Notes: a model not told the origin generated them from the sequence alone. Shown: positions 7,103 through 16,934, counted from the stretch's first letter. The stretch: DNA of 49,369 nt from an uncultured Flavobacteriaceae bacterium (GCA_947504035.1 CANNGA010000023.1:1-49369), one strand, 5' to 3'. A program made the numbers and translations.

Positions 7103-7999
7103 ATGGAAGCAATATTAACTATTGTAGGTTTTTTAGGTGCTGGAAAGACGACGCTTTTAAAACATATAATCGATGATTTTAGTGCTAAAGGTTGGCAGCC
7201 CTTTATTGTTTTAAATGATTATGAAAATGCGTATATGGATGCGCAGCGATTTACAAAACAAGTAGAAGACAAGACGATTAAAGCCTTAAGCGGAAGTTGT
7301 ATTTGCTGTAGTGGTATTATGGAACTTCGGGAAGTGGTGAACAGAATACCTGAAAGAGAAAAAGGCATTACATTAATTGAAGCCAATGGCACATCAGACG
7401 CTAGTACGCTTGTAGAGTTTCTTGGTGTGGGGCTTCATGAGCGGTTTTTGCCACCAGTACAAATAGCTGTTGTAGACGTAAAAAATTGGCAAAAACGAGG
7501 GGAACACAATACGCTTGAAGCTATCCAAATTCAAGTGTCGTCCCTTATTGTGTTAACACATCTTGATACGGTTTCAGAAACGCGGCAATCTAAGGTGATT
7601 AAAGCCTTAAAAGCGTTGAATCCTTATGCCGAAATTAGTACAATGAAAGCTATTGATGTAACGCTGCTTCCAAAATTATTACCAGCGACACATACAGCAG
7701 ATGCTTTCGATCATCTAAAAGCGCATTGGGCGTCTTGTGCGGTCGATTTACCGCATTTGCCAGACACAGCATGCATCTATACGATATGCGAAGCCTTGCC
7801 TAAAACGATTCTTAGAGTTAAAGGGTGTACCAAAATAGGTGATGAAACACATTATACCTATTTTGAACGTAAGCCCGACGGAGAACTCGTTATAAGGCCA
7901 TTTAACGGCATTCCTATTACAGGAAAGAAGCTATTGACCATAGGCAAAGGCAGCGCCCCCGAGGCATTAGATAAAGCGATTAAAATAGGCTTAGCTTAG
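7103..7999 (+). CDS. CobW/COG0523-family metal-chaperone GTPase
   Basis: A 298-residue P-loop GTPase of the G3E family, whose members deliver or insert metals such as Zn, Co or Fe. Walker A is GFLGAGKTT (9-17). The family metal-binding CxCC motif is present (CICC, Cys66, Cys68, Cys69). The guanine-specificity motif normally reads NKxD but here reads THLD (152-155), so base selectivity may be altered. The C-terminal ~90 residues resemble a CobW C-terminal domain (YFERKPDGELVIRPF segment). Co-transcription with mog suggests a link to molybdenum-cofactor or metal homeostasis, which is an inference from position. The metal cannot be read from sequence. Confidence 0.85.
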   Translation: MEAILTIVGFLGAGKTTLLKHIIDDFSAKGWQPFIVLNDYENAYMDAQRFTKQVEDKTIKALSGSCICCSGIMELREVVNRIPEREKGITLIEANGTSDASTLVEFLGVGLHERFLPPVQIAVVDVKNWQKRGEHNTLEAIQIQVSSLIVLTHLDTVSETRQSKVIKALKALNPYAEISTMKAIDVTLLPKLLPATHTADAFDHLKAHWASCAVDLPHLPDTACIYTICEALPKTILRVKGCTKIGDETHYTYFERKPDGELVIRPFNGIPITGKKLLTIGKGSAPEALDKAIKIGLA

Positions 8000-8054
8000 A
8001 ATTCGTACGGAAAAGGTGTTTCCTTTATTCTTTTTAAGAGAAAAACGCGCTGTA

Positions 8055-11000
8055 TTACCTTAAAATCGTGATGTATCCAGAATGAGATCTGTTGTCGTTG
8101 TCATTCAATTTCATAATATAATAATAATTACCTACAGGTAGGGGCTCGCCTTTATGTGTGCCAGTCCACGTGTTGTTATAGCCATTGGCTTCATAAACAA
8201 TAGTACCCCAACGGTTGTATATGGTTAATTCGTTATTAGGGAACGTTTCAATGTTTCGAATAAAGAACACATCATTAGCGCCATCGCCATTTGGGGTCAT
8301 TGTATTGGCGAAAAAGGGCATGCAACGGTCATTTTCATCAGTAGTTTCATTATCCATTCGAATTAAAAAAGAACTTATGGTAAAACAGGTACTGGCCAAG
8401 ACATTTTCGGCTCTTATATAAATAGGAGTGTCTACGCCAGCACTTAAACGAATAGTTGTGACACTATTACTGCCTTGTAGGGCGTCATTTTCATCAAGAT
8501 GATAGCTAAGAACAATAGCGGTTTCATCTAAACCATCAAAAACACGAGCATTTAACTGGGATAGATCGTATCCAATAGTATTTTCTTTTAAATAGCATAG
8601 AAATAGATCCTCCACAGGGTTTACAATTGGGGGATTAAACACGGTTAACGAAAACGGAAAGGTTTGAGGGCAACCTTCGTCATCTTCTACACGTGCAAAG
8701 AGGGTTTGTGGGTTTGTTTCATTACTAAATTCTGTTTCCAATGGATCTATAGCATTAGCAGCATCACTACCACTCCTGTGAAAGCTTACCGTAGGGAACC
8801 TAGGAATATTAGGATTGATATTTTGTAAGATATGATCGGTCTGAGCTAATAGATTAAAAGAAGCTTCGTCTGGAAAATCGGGACTGGCACATGCTTCTAA
8901 ATCTAGAGGCAATTCGAATACAAGGGCGCTTACTAAAGTGATAGAATTTGTTTTTGTAAAATCTTGATTACCATCATTTATAGTAAGTGTTACGATATAG
9001 CTATTATTTGGGGCATAAGTATGCGTGGGGTTTTGTGAGGATTCTATAGGTGTACCGTCTCCAAAACTCCATTGGTAGGTTAACGGTCTACAACTGTTAC
9101 TAAGGTCTCTAAACGTGACCGTGTTACAATCTGTTACGAAATCAAAATTAGGAGTAATAGTCTCAGGAGCAATAGTTACACTAGCCATGTGCAAAATATC
9201 TACTGTGCCATTATTTATAGTTAAGGTAACGTTATACGAACCTGCGTTAGTATAGGTATGGGTTGGGTTTTGCGCGTTGACTAAAGGGCTTCCATCTCCA
9301 AAATCCCAACTATAACTTACTATAGGATCACAACTTGTAGAAAGATCTTCAAAACGCACATCAAAACAATCAGGAAAGGCATTAAAATTCGCATTTGTAT
9401 CTGCAGTAATAGCAACTGGATCACCTTGAAATGTAGGTATGCTGAGGGCTGGGTTACTAGCATCGCTTAAAGATAACGTAGTGGTATACATTCCAGAAGC
9501 CGTATAGGTATGCGTAATGGTAGGTTGTGTATGGTCTGTAGTAACGGTAGAGCTACCGTCTCCAAAATCCCAAGTGTAGCGGTAAGCGGGAAAATTGCCT
9601 ATAGCGGTATTACAGATGTCACTAATATTTCTAAAGGTTACGGTACCACAATTAGGAGCCAGTGCAACATACTGTGGGGTAATAGATGAGGTGGTATATT
9701 CTAAAGATGTCGCATCTGTAGTGTCATCTTGAGCAGTAATTGTTAAGGTTATGATATAGCGTTCAGGATCTGTAGTAAGCGGAAAGGTGTGTGTAGGGTT
9801 TGCTTCCGTTGAAGTTGGACTGCCATCTCCAAAATCCCAAAGGTAGGTTAAACCACCTCTACAATACCCAGAGCGGTTGATTAATTGTATAGTATTACAG
9901 GGGGGGGCATTTTGTGTAATGATCTGTTCGATGTCAAAATTGGCTGTAGGCACAGGAGGTTCGTTAGAGGGGATTACGGTTACAGTAAATGTGGTAGAAG
10001 GGCCGTCACAACCATTGTTATCTCTAGCAATAATGGTATAAACGGTGTCTTCGGTAGGTCTTAAAACAGCAGCGCTACCAGGAGGAACTACATCTATAAA
10101 TGCGCCAGGAGCGTTGGGGTCGGGGATGGTAAATCTAAAATCGCCAGCATTTTCACCTGTGGGTTGTAGCGTTGCCGTACCGCCTTGGCAAATTTCTAAA
10201 TTTGGTATAGAATCTATGGTAGTAGCAGGGACAGGGGCTAAGGTAATAGAAGCACTACTATTACAGCCCGTATTCGAGATAAGATCTACGCTAAAGCTGT
10301 CTCCTAATTGTGCATTTTGTACTGTTATACTTTGCGTGGTTTCTCCACTAGACCATAGGTAAGAGGTGAAACCTAGTGGTGCCGTAAGCACAATATCTCC
10401 TACAACAGCATTGTTCGCGATGCATAAATTTTCAACGTGTATCTCTAAAGGTTGTAAAGTGGCTTCTACATAAGCATAACCACCGTGTGCTCCCAAGGTG
10501 CAGTCTAAAGCGATAAATTCTATAGTAATTTGTTGTCCAATAAAAGATGTTAAATCTGCACCAGCAGTGGTCCAAGGTAGAATTTGGTAGTTGAAAAGTT
10601 CGCAGTTTACAAACCCTTTGCTCGCAGCATTTGGTCCTGCAAAAGCTTCAAATTGGCCACAGGTTACGAGGTTTCCAGAAGCGTCTTTAATATTTACTAC
10701 AAATTTAGGTTGTTCTTCTTGACTGTGGCTAGGGTCTTCTAAAATGATGGCATAGCTGTATTGTAAAAAGGCTTCATTAGCTGTGACGGTAAAACTTCGG
10801 CTTATTCTAGCCGCACGACGTCCACCTTCAATGTTTCCAATACGGGCAGAGAAGGCACCTCCTGGAAATACAGTAGGGACATTTAATGGCGTTGGTGTAC
10901 AGCTTAAACCATTAGGATCAAAGCGTTCTGTAGCTGGGCCTGTGAGTTCTATTTGAACATTTAAATCATCAGCAGGTCTTTCGTTCCAATCAATATCAGT

Positions 11001-11144
11001 AGTATTAGGGCGTATCCCCGTGTCTAGAATCCAATTGTTGAAATTACCAAACTCAAAGTTCATGTTTTCAGTTTGTGCGTAGGTTGTTTGCGTTAGTATA
11101 AGACAAATTATAAAAGCGCCTATAGTTTTTAAGGGTATCATCAT
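8055..11144 (-). CDS. PKD-repeat surface protein with T9SS type B sorting domain
   Basis: A 1029-residue secreted protein. It begins with a signal peptide ending TTYAQ (about residue 24). The N-terminal ~250 residues form a lectin- or adhesin-like beta region, followed by at least four PKD domains recognised by WDFGDGS/WSFGDGT and NPTHTY motifs. The last ~85 residues are a gliding-motility-type C-terminal domain (TPNGDGANDVF, YNRWG, GNYYYIMKLND), the T9SS type B signal. It is likely exported by T9SS and attached outside the cell. It overlaps the upstream sprF-like gene as TAATG, so the pair is translationally coupled, the usual arrangement for a type B cargo and its PorP/SprF partner. An 8-C tract lies in its coding strand at 9900-9907. 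Confidence 0.92.
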   Translation of the reverse strand: MMIPLKTIGAFIICLILTQTTYAQTENMNFEFGNFNNWILDTGIRPNTTDIDWNERPADDLNVQIELTGPATERFDPNGLSCTPTPLNVPTVFPGGAFSARIGNIEGGRRAARISRSFTVTANEAFLQYSYAIILEDPSHSQEEQPKFVVNIKDASGNLVTCGQFEAFAGPNAASKGFVNCELFNYQILPWTTAGADLTSFIGQQITIEFIALDCTLGAHGGYAYVEATLQPLEIHVENLCIANNAVVGDIVLTAPLGFTSYLWSSGETTQSITVQNAQLGDSFSVDLISNTGCNSSASITLAPVPATTIDSIPNLEICQGGTATLQPTGENAGDFRFTIPDPNAPGAFIDVVPPGSAAVLRPTEDTVYTIIARDNNGCDGPSTTFTVTVIPSNEPPVPTANFDIEQIITQNAPPCNTIQLINRSGYCRGGLTYLWDFGDGSPTSTEANPTHTFPLTTDPERYIITLTITAQDDTTDATSLEYTTSSITPQYVALAPNCGTVTFRNISDICNTAIGNFPAYRYTWDFGDGSSTVTTDHTQPTITHTYTASGMYTTTLSLSDASNPALSIPTFQGDPVAITADTNANFNAFPDCFDVRFEDLSTSCDPIVSYSWDFGDGSPLVNAQNPTHTYTNAGSYNVTLTINNGTVDILHMASVTIAPETITPNFDFVTDCNTVTFRDLSNSCRPLTYQWSFGDGTPIESSQNPTHTYAPNNSYIVTLTINDGNQDFTKTNSITLVSALVFELPLDLEACASPDFPDEASFNLLAQTDHILQNINPNIPRFPTVSFHRSGSDAANAIDPLETEFSNETNPQTLFARVEDDEGCPQTFPFSLTVFNPPIVNPVEDLFLCYLKENTIGYDLSQLNARVFDGLDETAIVLSYHLDENDALQGSNSVTTIRLSAGVDTPIYIRAENVLASTCFTISSFLIRMDNETTDENDRCMPFFANTMTPNGDGANDVFFIRNIETFPNNELTIYNRWGTIVYEANGYNNTWTGTHKGEPLPVGNYYYIMKLNDNDNRSHSGYITILR

Positions 11145-12145
11145 TACAAAGAATATTTAGGACATGCACATTGCTGTTTTGCAAAATCGAACCTGTAACC
11201 TAGAATAATTTCATGAGTACCAGATTGTTGGTTGCTAAATTGTGTTAAAGCCCAGTCGTAGGAGTAACTTAGCATGGCGTTTTCGAATAGGCGAAGCCCG
11301 AAGAAGCCCACCACAGCATCCTGATTTCTATAGGACAAACCGCCCCAAAATTTATTGTCATAAACCATTTTAGCTCCAAAATCCCATCGTAAAGGTGCAT
11401 TACTAACCGTTTTAAGAAAAATGTGAGGTACAAATTCAAAAACGTCATTTAGTGCAATTCTGCTGCCTACTAATGCATTGAAATTAGGTTCTAATGTGCC
11501 ATTGGTGTTGAGTTGACGGTTTACGGCGATAGATCGTATTTGATTGTTGAAAATTTGATTGGCAGAAATGCCTGCAAATAAGTGCTTAGAGTAGACGTAT
11601 AGTCCTAAACTCATATCGAAATTTAAATCTGAAAAATTCTGAACTACAGGATCGTTAGGTGTTTGTAGTAAAACAACGTTGCTATCATCGAATTTAAATT
11701 GTGTGGCGCCTACAAAGGTACCAAGGGCTACAAACCAGTCTTGAGAGACTTTAAGGTGATAGGCATAACTGCCATAAAAACCGCCCTGTTTTATAGGCCC
11801 TACATCATCGGTATAAAAGAAGGCTCCAAGACCTTGATGCGATTGGCCTTCATGAGGCTGTAGTTCTCCATTTAACAGTAATAAAGAACTGTTAATGCTA
11901 AAAGTAGCAGTTCTTGGAGCACCTTCAAAACCAGTCCATTGGTTGCGATAGGCGGCATTTATATCTACGTAATCTTCGACACCTGTAAGGGCAGGGTTAA
12001 TGACAAAAGGATTTTGTAGATATTGAGAAAATTGAGGGTTTTGCTGCGCATGTTGTAATGCTGGTAGAAAGCAAAAGCTCCAAAAAAGGAGATGATAATA
12101 CGTAACAGGACGTATTAAAGCAATAGCAATTTTGCGTTTAAACAT
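11144..12145 (-). CDS. PorP/SprF family type IX secretion membrane protein
   Basis: A 333-residue predicted outer-membrane beta-barrel of the PorP/SprF family. After a signal-like N-terminus, the family hallmark QNPQFSQYLQNPFVINPALTG appears near residues 35-55, followed by AAYRNQWTGF. The protein ends with a barrel-like strand (HEIILGYRFDF). SprF-type proteins are paired with type B sorting-domain cargo and are needed for its secretion or attachment. This gene is directly upstream of, and overlaps by one base, the 1029-residue type B protein, supporting a dedicated pair. Several paralogues per genome are usual, so this need not be the gliding-motility SprF. Confidence 0.93.
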   Translation of the reverse strand: MFKRKIAIALIRPVTYYHLLFWSFCFLPALQHAQQNPQFSQYLQNPFVINPALTGVEDYVDINAAYRNQWTGFEGAPRTATFSINSSLLLLNGELQPHEGQSHQGLGAFFYTDDVGPIKQGGFYGSYAYHLKVSQDWFVALGTFVGATQFKFDDSNVVLLQTPNDPVVQNFSDLNFDMSLGLYVYSKHLFAGISANQIFNNQIRSIAVNRQLNTNGTLEPNFNALVGSRIALNDVFEFVPHIFLKTVSNAPLRWDFGAKMVYDNKFWGGLSYRNQDAVVGFFGLRLFENAMLSYSYDWALTQFSNQQSGTHEIILGYRFDFAKQQCACPKYSL

Positions 12146-12385
12146 GTGATGTAGGTTGGTTTTAAGAGAGGTGTTGTTAGTGTATCATTTTAACAAACAC
12201 TCAAAACCATATACGGTAGCTTTCTTTTTTTGGATGTTATAGCGAGTCAATACAAGCAGGTTAACCGTATAGAATTGTGCGCACAAATTGTGGGAAATAA
12301 GACTTTTGCTCTTAATAAACAGTGTGTTATAAAAACAAAACTAATGCTATTATAGTATTGTTTTTGTAAAACAATAGAAGGGATA

Positions 12386-13231
12386 CTATTTGAGTTTTTT
12401 CTGAATCTTAGAGGTTCCTGTGAGGGCTTCTACTATAATTTTAGGATTTTGATACAGGTAAACAGCACTAGAACCAGAGGCATTTAAAGTGACTGTATCC
12501 ATGACTTCTAAAGCGGCTTTACTAGACGTGTCGCAAGTTATATTACACGTATTGGTGGTGAAATTTTTTCCTTGAAATGTAGTATCGTTATCTAAAACAA
12601 TGGTGGCTGTATTACAATTGCCTTCTATTTCTGCATTGGCTTTTTCGTAGCTGTAAGATGAAAATTTAGAGGTGTTGATAAGGGCTTCTATTTTACTAAT
12701 GCTTTTTAAATTTAGGATGGTCGTATCTGCTGTTAAGTTGAGCCTAACCTTAGATTTATCGGCACTTTTTAAGTGAAAATGTGTCGCACTTACGGTAAGT
12801 TCTACTTTGGCATCACCACTGATGTCTAGATTACATTTTTTAAAATTTAGAGGTGTAGTACTGTTTATCTTCGATGCGTTTTTAGCGTTTATATACTGTA
12901 AAACGTTGTTGTAGCCTACCTTAATATGCAATGCTTTTTTAGAAGTAATGTGTTTTAAATTATTAAATTCTAGAATGCTGTCTTGCACTTTGAAAGCGAT
13001 CACTTCATGTAAATTTTCATCGGTAGTGATGCTTACAAAAGGATTGGCGCTATACATTAAATCAATTTCAAAGTCCTCGTCTACATCTAAGGTTTGAAAT
13101 GCCGTCACCTTGGTAGAGACTGTAGTTACAATTTTATTACCTTTTATTTTCTCTAAACGTTGGGCGTAGCTAAGGTTAAATGTGATTAAAAATAGCGTTA
13201 GGGTATAAACAATGCTGCGTGTGTTGTACAT
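12386..13231 (-). CDS. GIN-domain (DUF2807) secreted protein
   Basis: About 281 residues from the preferred start at 13231 (MYNTRSIVYT), which begins a clean signal peptide ending LSYAQ. A longer reading frame to 13267 adds 12 residues that do not fit a signal peptide. The mature part is a DUF2807 putative auto-transporter adhesin or 'head GIN' domain with the typical opening K-VTAFQTLDVDEDFEIDL-Y and rows of short beta strands. It is the last gene of the PadR-PspC-DUF2807-DUF2807 block. DUF2807 domains form right-handed beta-helix-like folds; their cellular role is unclear. It is separated from the upstream GIN gene by a terminator-like hairpin, so expression may be partly independent. Confidence 0.82.
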   Translation of the reverse strand: MYNTRSIVYTLTLFLITFNLSYAQRLEKIKGNKIVTTVSTKVTAFQTLDVDEDFEIDLMYSANPFVSITTDENLHEVIAFKVQDSILEFNNLKHITSKKALHIKVGYNNVLQYINAKNASKINSTTPLNFKKCNLDISGDAKVELTVSATHFHLKSADKSKVRLNLTADTTILNLKSISKIEALINTSKFSSYSYEKANAEIEGNCNTATIVLDNDTTFQGKNFTTNTCNITCDTSSKAALEVMDTVTLNASGSSAVYLYQNPKIIVEALTGTSKIQKKLK

Positions 13232-13321
13232 ATTAAAATTGTAATATTTTATTATTAGACACACCACATATGTAAACCGTCACATTACAAGGTGTCCACT
13301 TAAGAGCGCAAATATAAGTAA

Positions 13322-13355
13322 AAACCACACTAATTTTTAACGTTTAGTGTGGTTT
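13322..13355 (-). terminator. Terminator after the GIN-domain lipoprotein
   Basis: AAACCACACTAA / TTAGTGTGGTTT is a perfect 12-bp inverted repeat with a 10-nt loop, followed on the minus strand by a short T run. It sits just past the stop of the 13377-14105 gene. Confidence 0.75.
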
Positions 13356-13376
13356 AAAGTACGTGAAATCTTATAT

Positions 13377-14105
13377 TTAATAGCTGCTAATACCACCTCC
13401 AGAGTTTTTCTCTAATGCTACAGATTCTGGTGTGCCGTAGTAACGAATACTAGCACCGCTAGAAGCTTTGGCGACAAGTGCTTTTGTCGCTTTAACGTTT
13501 AGACTAGCGCCACTAGAAGCTGTTACTTGAGCACTTTCTGTACGTAATGCTTTAGCTTTTAAAGCACTACCACTAGAAGCAGAAGCGTTTAGGGTTTTAG
13601 ATTGCCCCGACACGTTTAGCAGGCTACCACTAGTGGTACTGCAATTTAAAGTGTTTGTAGAAAGATCTAGAGCGATAGCGCTGCCACTACTGGCACTTAG
13701 ATGTAATTTATCGGCATTAATAGGGCTATCGGCCACAACATTGCAACCACTAGAAGCTGTAATACTAGAAATAGAAGGCACAGTGACTGTTACGATTTTA
13801 GAATTTGCAAAGCCTATTTGAGATTTACAGTGTATGTGTAGCACATTGTTTTTAATTTCTGTAAGGATGAGTTCTTGTAAATTTTCATCGGCTGTGACTT
13901 GTACCAAAGTCGTGTTGTTTTGTATGAGTTTTACTTTTAGACCTTGAGCGGCTTTTATTTTAGTAAATGTGCCTGCTGTAATGCGTTCTTCTGTGGTGAC
14001 ATTTCCGTTGCCTTTTCTGCCTGCATTGGCGTTTATATCGAAATTACAGGAAAGTAGAAAAAGGCTTAAAATACTTGTAATAATAATTCTAATCAATAAT
14101 GACAT
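13377..14105 (-). CDS. GIN-domain (DUF2807) lipoprotein
   Basis: A 242-residue protein with a lipoprotein signal (ILSLFLLSC, Cys about 20). The mature part is a DUF2807 domain: an opening ITAGTFTKIKAAQGLKVKLIQ-type strand and then a periodic series of SSG motifs (ASSGC, ASSGSA, TSGS, ASSGSAL, ASSGASL, ASSGASI) spaced like the rungs of a beta helix. It ends NSGGGISSY. It is downstream of a PspC-domain protein and a PadR regulator, an arrangement common in Bacteroidota; a role in envelope stress or surface structure is inferred only from those neighbours. Confidence 0.88.
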   Translation of the reverse strand: MSLLIRIIITSILSLFLLSCNFDINANAGRKGNGNVTTEERITAGTFTKIKAAQGLKVKLIQNNTTLVQVTADENLQELILTEIKNNVLHIHCKSQIGFANSKIVTVTVPSISSITASSGCNVVADSPINADKLHLSASSGSAIALDLSTNTLNCSTTSGSLLNVSGQSKTLNASASSGSALKAKALRTESAQVTASSGASLNVKATKALVAKASSGASIRYYGTPESVALEKNSGGGISSY

Positions 14106-14229
14106 AGGTGTTTGTTTTTAAATTGATGATTGTGTTTTAATGTGCTGTGCTAAAAAGTGTGATGAATACTTAGGGAGTTAGCTGTGTTAAGGTGGAGGGT
14201 AAGGCATAGTATGCGGTATTAGTTGTGTT

Positions 14230-15960
14230 TTAAATAGAGTTGTTATTTTCTTTGGTTTTTATTTCAATACCCTCTGTGCTAATTTTAACATTAACATTTT
14301 TAGAGCTGTGTTTGTGCTTTTTTTTGTGTTTTGAGGTCTTTTTAGGAGGACAATCTAAGCATTTTGTAGTACCGTCTAATACCTCTAAGAATTGATTGGT
14401 TTTTTTAGTGTTAATAATATTTCCATAATGGGTTCTGCGGTACAAATGGTATTGGGTTCTACCACTAAAATAGACCACGCTGTGTTCAGGAACGTATAAA
14501 ATAATGTTTACGGCTTGTTCGCCATTATTAAAATGGGCTGCCGTTTTAGAAAAAGGATCTAAGATTAAGGTGTTTGCAGAAAAATGATACTTGTAATTTA
14601 TCGCTTTAGCGCGTTCTAGGGCTTTTCCATAAGTGCGCGCTTTTGCATTTTTTTTAATGGAAATACTGGCAATAGAATCGGTTGTAGATTTTACAACAAT
14701 ACCAACATCTTTAGAATAAAGCATCTTTGTGTTTGTGCTGTCGTAGTTTAATTTATAGCGTTCCCCTCTTTTATGGTGTTCTATAGGAAACAGGGTTTGT
14801 GTGGCCATTTTTACGTACAATGTGTCTTTTGCTTTTAGTGGTAAGGCAGTTGTTTTTTCAAAATAGCTTTGTTCGAACGCACGTTCACTAGCTTTTATAA
14901 TGCCAATAACCGCTACGCCTACAAGAGATAATAACCAGAGCCCCAGAAGGCTAAATTTAGCAATATTTCCAATCGATTTAAGATTAATGATAAGTAATTT
15001 TAACCCTAAATAAAAAAGAAAAAAGAAAGGGATACCAACCAAAAAGAAAATTATAAGCGAGGTTAGACCTAGCGGAATACCACTTGAGTTGAAAAAATCG
15101 TAAAAAGGAAGTGGAGGTTCTTGAATTGTGCTCATGATATTAAGCGCAGGTAAGCCCAAAACCAAACCAATAATAACCACTATTCCTATAAGCATTAAGC
15201 CCCCTCCAATACATCTAGAAAATAGTTTAAGAAAAGTAACTAGACCTTCAGAGATTGTACCGAAGAATGATTTTGAAGAGGATTTGATACGGTTTTTATG
15301 AGTTTCAACATCTATTTTGGCAGTGGCATCTTTTACGTTTTTAGCCATATCATTTACGGTGTCTGATACCGTGTTAAAGCCATCCTTTACTTTCTTTTCA
15401 ATATTGCTAATGGTAACAGGCTCTCCAGTCATTATTATTTTTTCAGCCGTTGTTTTTGCTTCGGGTACTAAAATCCAAAGTAGGATGTAAATAAATAAAC
15501 CACCTCCAGCAGCAGAGATTAATAATATCCACGCCAAGCGTATCCAAATGGCATCGATACCAAAATAATGACCCAAACCAGAACACACCCCGCCTACATA
15601 AGAATTATCTGTATCTCTAAAGAGTCGTTTTAAGGTAGAATTGGTTTTAGTTTGTGCGTAAGTGTGTTGCTTAGGAGCTTCCTCAAAAATAGTGTCATCG
15701 ACAATATAATCTTCAGGTTGGCCCATAATGGCGATCACTTCGTCCACTTCGGCAGTACTAATAACATGTTTGTGGTCTTCTAAATGCGTACTAAACAGCT
15801 CTGCAATACGTGCTTCAATATCAGAAATGATTTCAGATTGGCCCTGAGTATCTGTAAAGGACTGTTTTATAGCCTCTAAGTAGTGCTGTAATTTTATATA
15901 GGCATTTTCATCGATATGAAAAAAGATACCTGCTAAGTTTATGTTTATTGTTTTATTCAT
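14230..15960 (-). CDS. PspC-domain membrane protein
   Basis: A 576-residue inner-membrane protein. An N-terminal ~90-residue cytoplasmic region (MNKTININLAGIFFHIDENAY) resembles that seen before PspC in Bacteroidota proteins. The PspC domain lies around 107-168 (GGVCSGLGHYFGIDAIWIRL, then the hydrophobic segment ending LLWILVPEA). Three or more further membrane segments fall between about 235 and 360, and the C-terminal ~200 residues look extracytoplasmic with a Lys/His-rich tail. PspC domains belong to the phage-shock envelope-stress response. The start overlaps the PadR stop as TAATG, giving translational coupling. Confidence 0.9.
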   Translation of the reverse strand: MNKTININLAGIFFHIDENAYIKLQHYLEAIKQSFTDTQGQSEIISDIEARIAELFSTHLEDHKHVISTAEVDEVIAIMGQPEDYIVDDTIFEEAPKQHTYAQTKTNSTLKRLFRDTDNSYVGGVCSGLGHYFGIDAIWIRLAWILLISAAGGGLFIYILLWILVPEAKTTAEKIIMTGEPVTISNIEKKVKDGFNTVSDTVNDMAKNVKDATAKIDVETHKNRIKSSSKSFFGTISEGLVTFLKLFSRCIGGGLMLIGIVVIIGLVLGLPALNIMSTIQEPPLPFYDFFNSSGIPLGLTSLIIFFLVGIPFFFLFYLGLKLLIINLKSIGNIAKFSLLGLWLLSLVGVAVIGIIKASERAFEQSYFEKTTALPLKAKDTLYVKMATQTLFPIEHHKRGERYKLNYDSTNTKMLYSKDVGIVVKSTTDSIASISIKKNAKARTYGKALERAKAINYKYHFSANTLILDPFSKTAAHFNNGEQAVNIILYVPEHSVVYFSGRTQYHLYRRTHYGNIINTKKTNQFLEVLDGTTKCLDCPPKKTSKHKKKHKHSSKNVNVKISTEGIEIKTKENNNSI

Positions 15961-16298
15961 TACGGTGTTGTATTTTGGCTAGTAACAAGGTTTACGGCAT
16001 TTTGTAGGGCATTCCAAGTACTGCTTAATTCTTCTAAAAAAAGTTGCCCCGTATCTGTTAAGCTGTAATATTTTCTAGGCGGCCCAGAGGTAGATTCTTC
16101 CCATCTGTAATGAAGTAGGCCTGCATTTTTAAGTCGCGTAAGTAAAGGGTAGATCGTGCCTTCTACCACCAATAACTTGGCTTCTTTAAGGGTTTTTAAA
16201 ATTTCTGCAACATAAGCGTCTTTATCTTTTAAGACCGACAGGATACAGAATTCTAAAACACCTTTACGCATCTGTGCTTTGGTGTTTTCTATTTTCAT
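15960..16298 (-). CDS. PadR-family transcriptional regulator
   Basis: A 112-residue winged-helix repressor. The PadR pattern is clear: MRKGVLEFCILSVLK at the N-terminus, VEGTIYPLLTRLKNAGLL as recognition helix and wing, and the SGPPRKYYSLTDTG wing strand. PadR proteins act as dimers that sense small molecules or stress. As first gene of the operon leading into the PspC-domain gene (overlap TAATG) it probably regulates its own operon. No operator was identified. Confidence 0.94.
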   Translation of the reverse strand: MKIENTKAQMRKGVLEFCILSVLKDKDAYVAEILKTLKEAKLLVVEGTIYPLLTRLKNAGLLHYRWEESTSGPPRKYYSLTDTGQLFLEELSSTWNALQNAVNLVTSQNTTP

Positions 16299-16480
16299 AT
16301 ATGCATCGTAATTTTTGTAAAAACCGTTTGAGATCGAAGCCGATGATAAATGGATTTTAAAGTGATGAAACTGTTCATTTTTTGATTGATTTTTTGATTG
16401 AAATTTAGTTTAGAGTGCCATAGGTTATGGTACGTATTTTGATGTTTTGTTTTGCATTAAATTTTGACAGGAAGCCTTCA

Positions 16481-16906
16481 TTATTTTAAAAATTGAAAGG
16501 TGAATGGATATGTATATATGAGACCTTCACTCGCTTTTACGCCCGCATAGATGATGAGTCCGTATTCGAACAGTGAAGACAAAAGAGCTAAACCAAAAAG
16601 GACAATCATACAGGGGAAGAACACATGATGGGCATTAAGTCCCCATAAATCTATGTTAATAGCACCAAAGAAGATATAAAGTGCCGTTAAGGGTACCAGT
16701 ATCAATAGCATTAGGCTTGTATATAGCAGCATACTAATTTGAAAGTTTAATATTTGTTGGCCATGCGCGTCTATATACGGTGATTTGTTTTTATGAATGC
16801 TCCAAAGCAGCAGTGGAACTAACAGATTTCCAAACGGAATGAAAAATCGGCTAAAACTTGAAAAATGCAACCACGCTGCTGTATTTTTTTGAGGATGAGG
16901 TATCAT
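16481..16906 (-). CDS. DUF4870-domain membrane protein
   Basis: A 141-residue protein with three to four hydrophobic segments (roughly 18-38, 54-80, 94-115 and a tail). The DUF4870 signature is visible: FSRFFIPFGNLLVPLLLW followed by IDAHGQQILNFQISMLLY. Function is unknown. It lies upstream of the PadR operon in the same direction but 180 bp away. A TATATTTG -7 box lies on its strand 28 bp upstream of the ATG, so it is probably transcribed separately. Confidence 0.85.
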   Translation of the reverse strand: MIPHPQKNTAAWLHFSSFSRFFIPFGNLLVPLLLWSIHKNKSPYIDAHGQQILNFQISMLLYTSLMLLILVPLTALYIFFGAINIDLWGLNAHHVFFPCMIVLFGLALLSSLFEYGLIIYAGVKASEGLIYTYPFTFQFLK

Positions 16907-16934
16907 AGATAAAATGATATAATAGTTTCTTATA

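Noticed and set aside
10045-10362. 105-codon plus-strand ORF inside the PKD protein gene
   Set aside because: Antisense shadow of the repetitive 1029-residue protein, which has a signal peptide, PKD motifs and a sorting domain.
12300-12385. Terminator for the GIN-domain gene at 12386-13231
   Set aside because: An AT-rich imperfect hairpin is present, but pairing is patchy and it was not strong enough to list as a feature.
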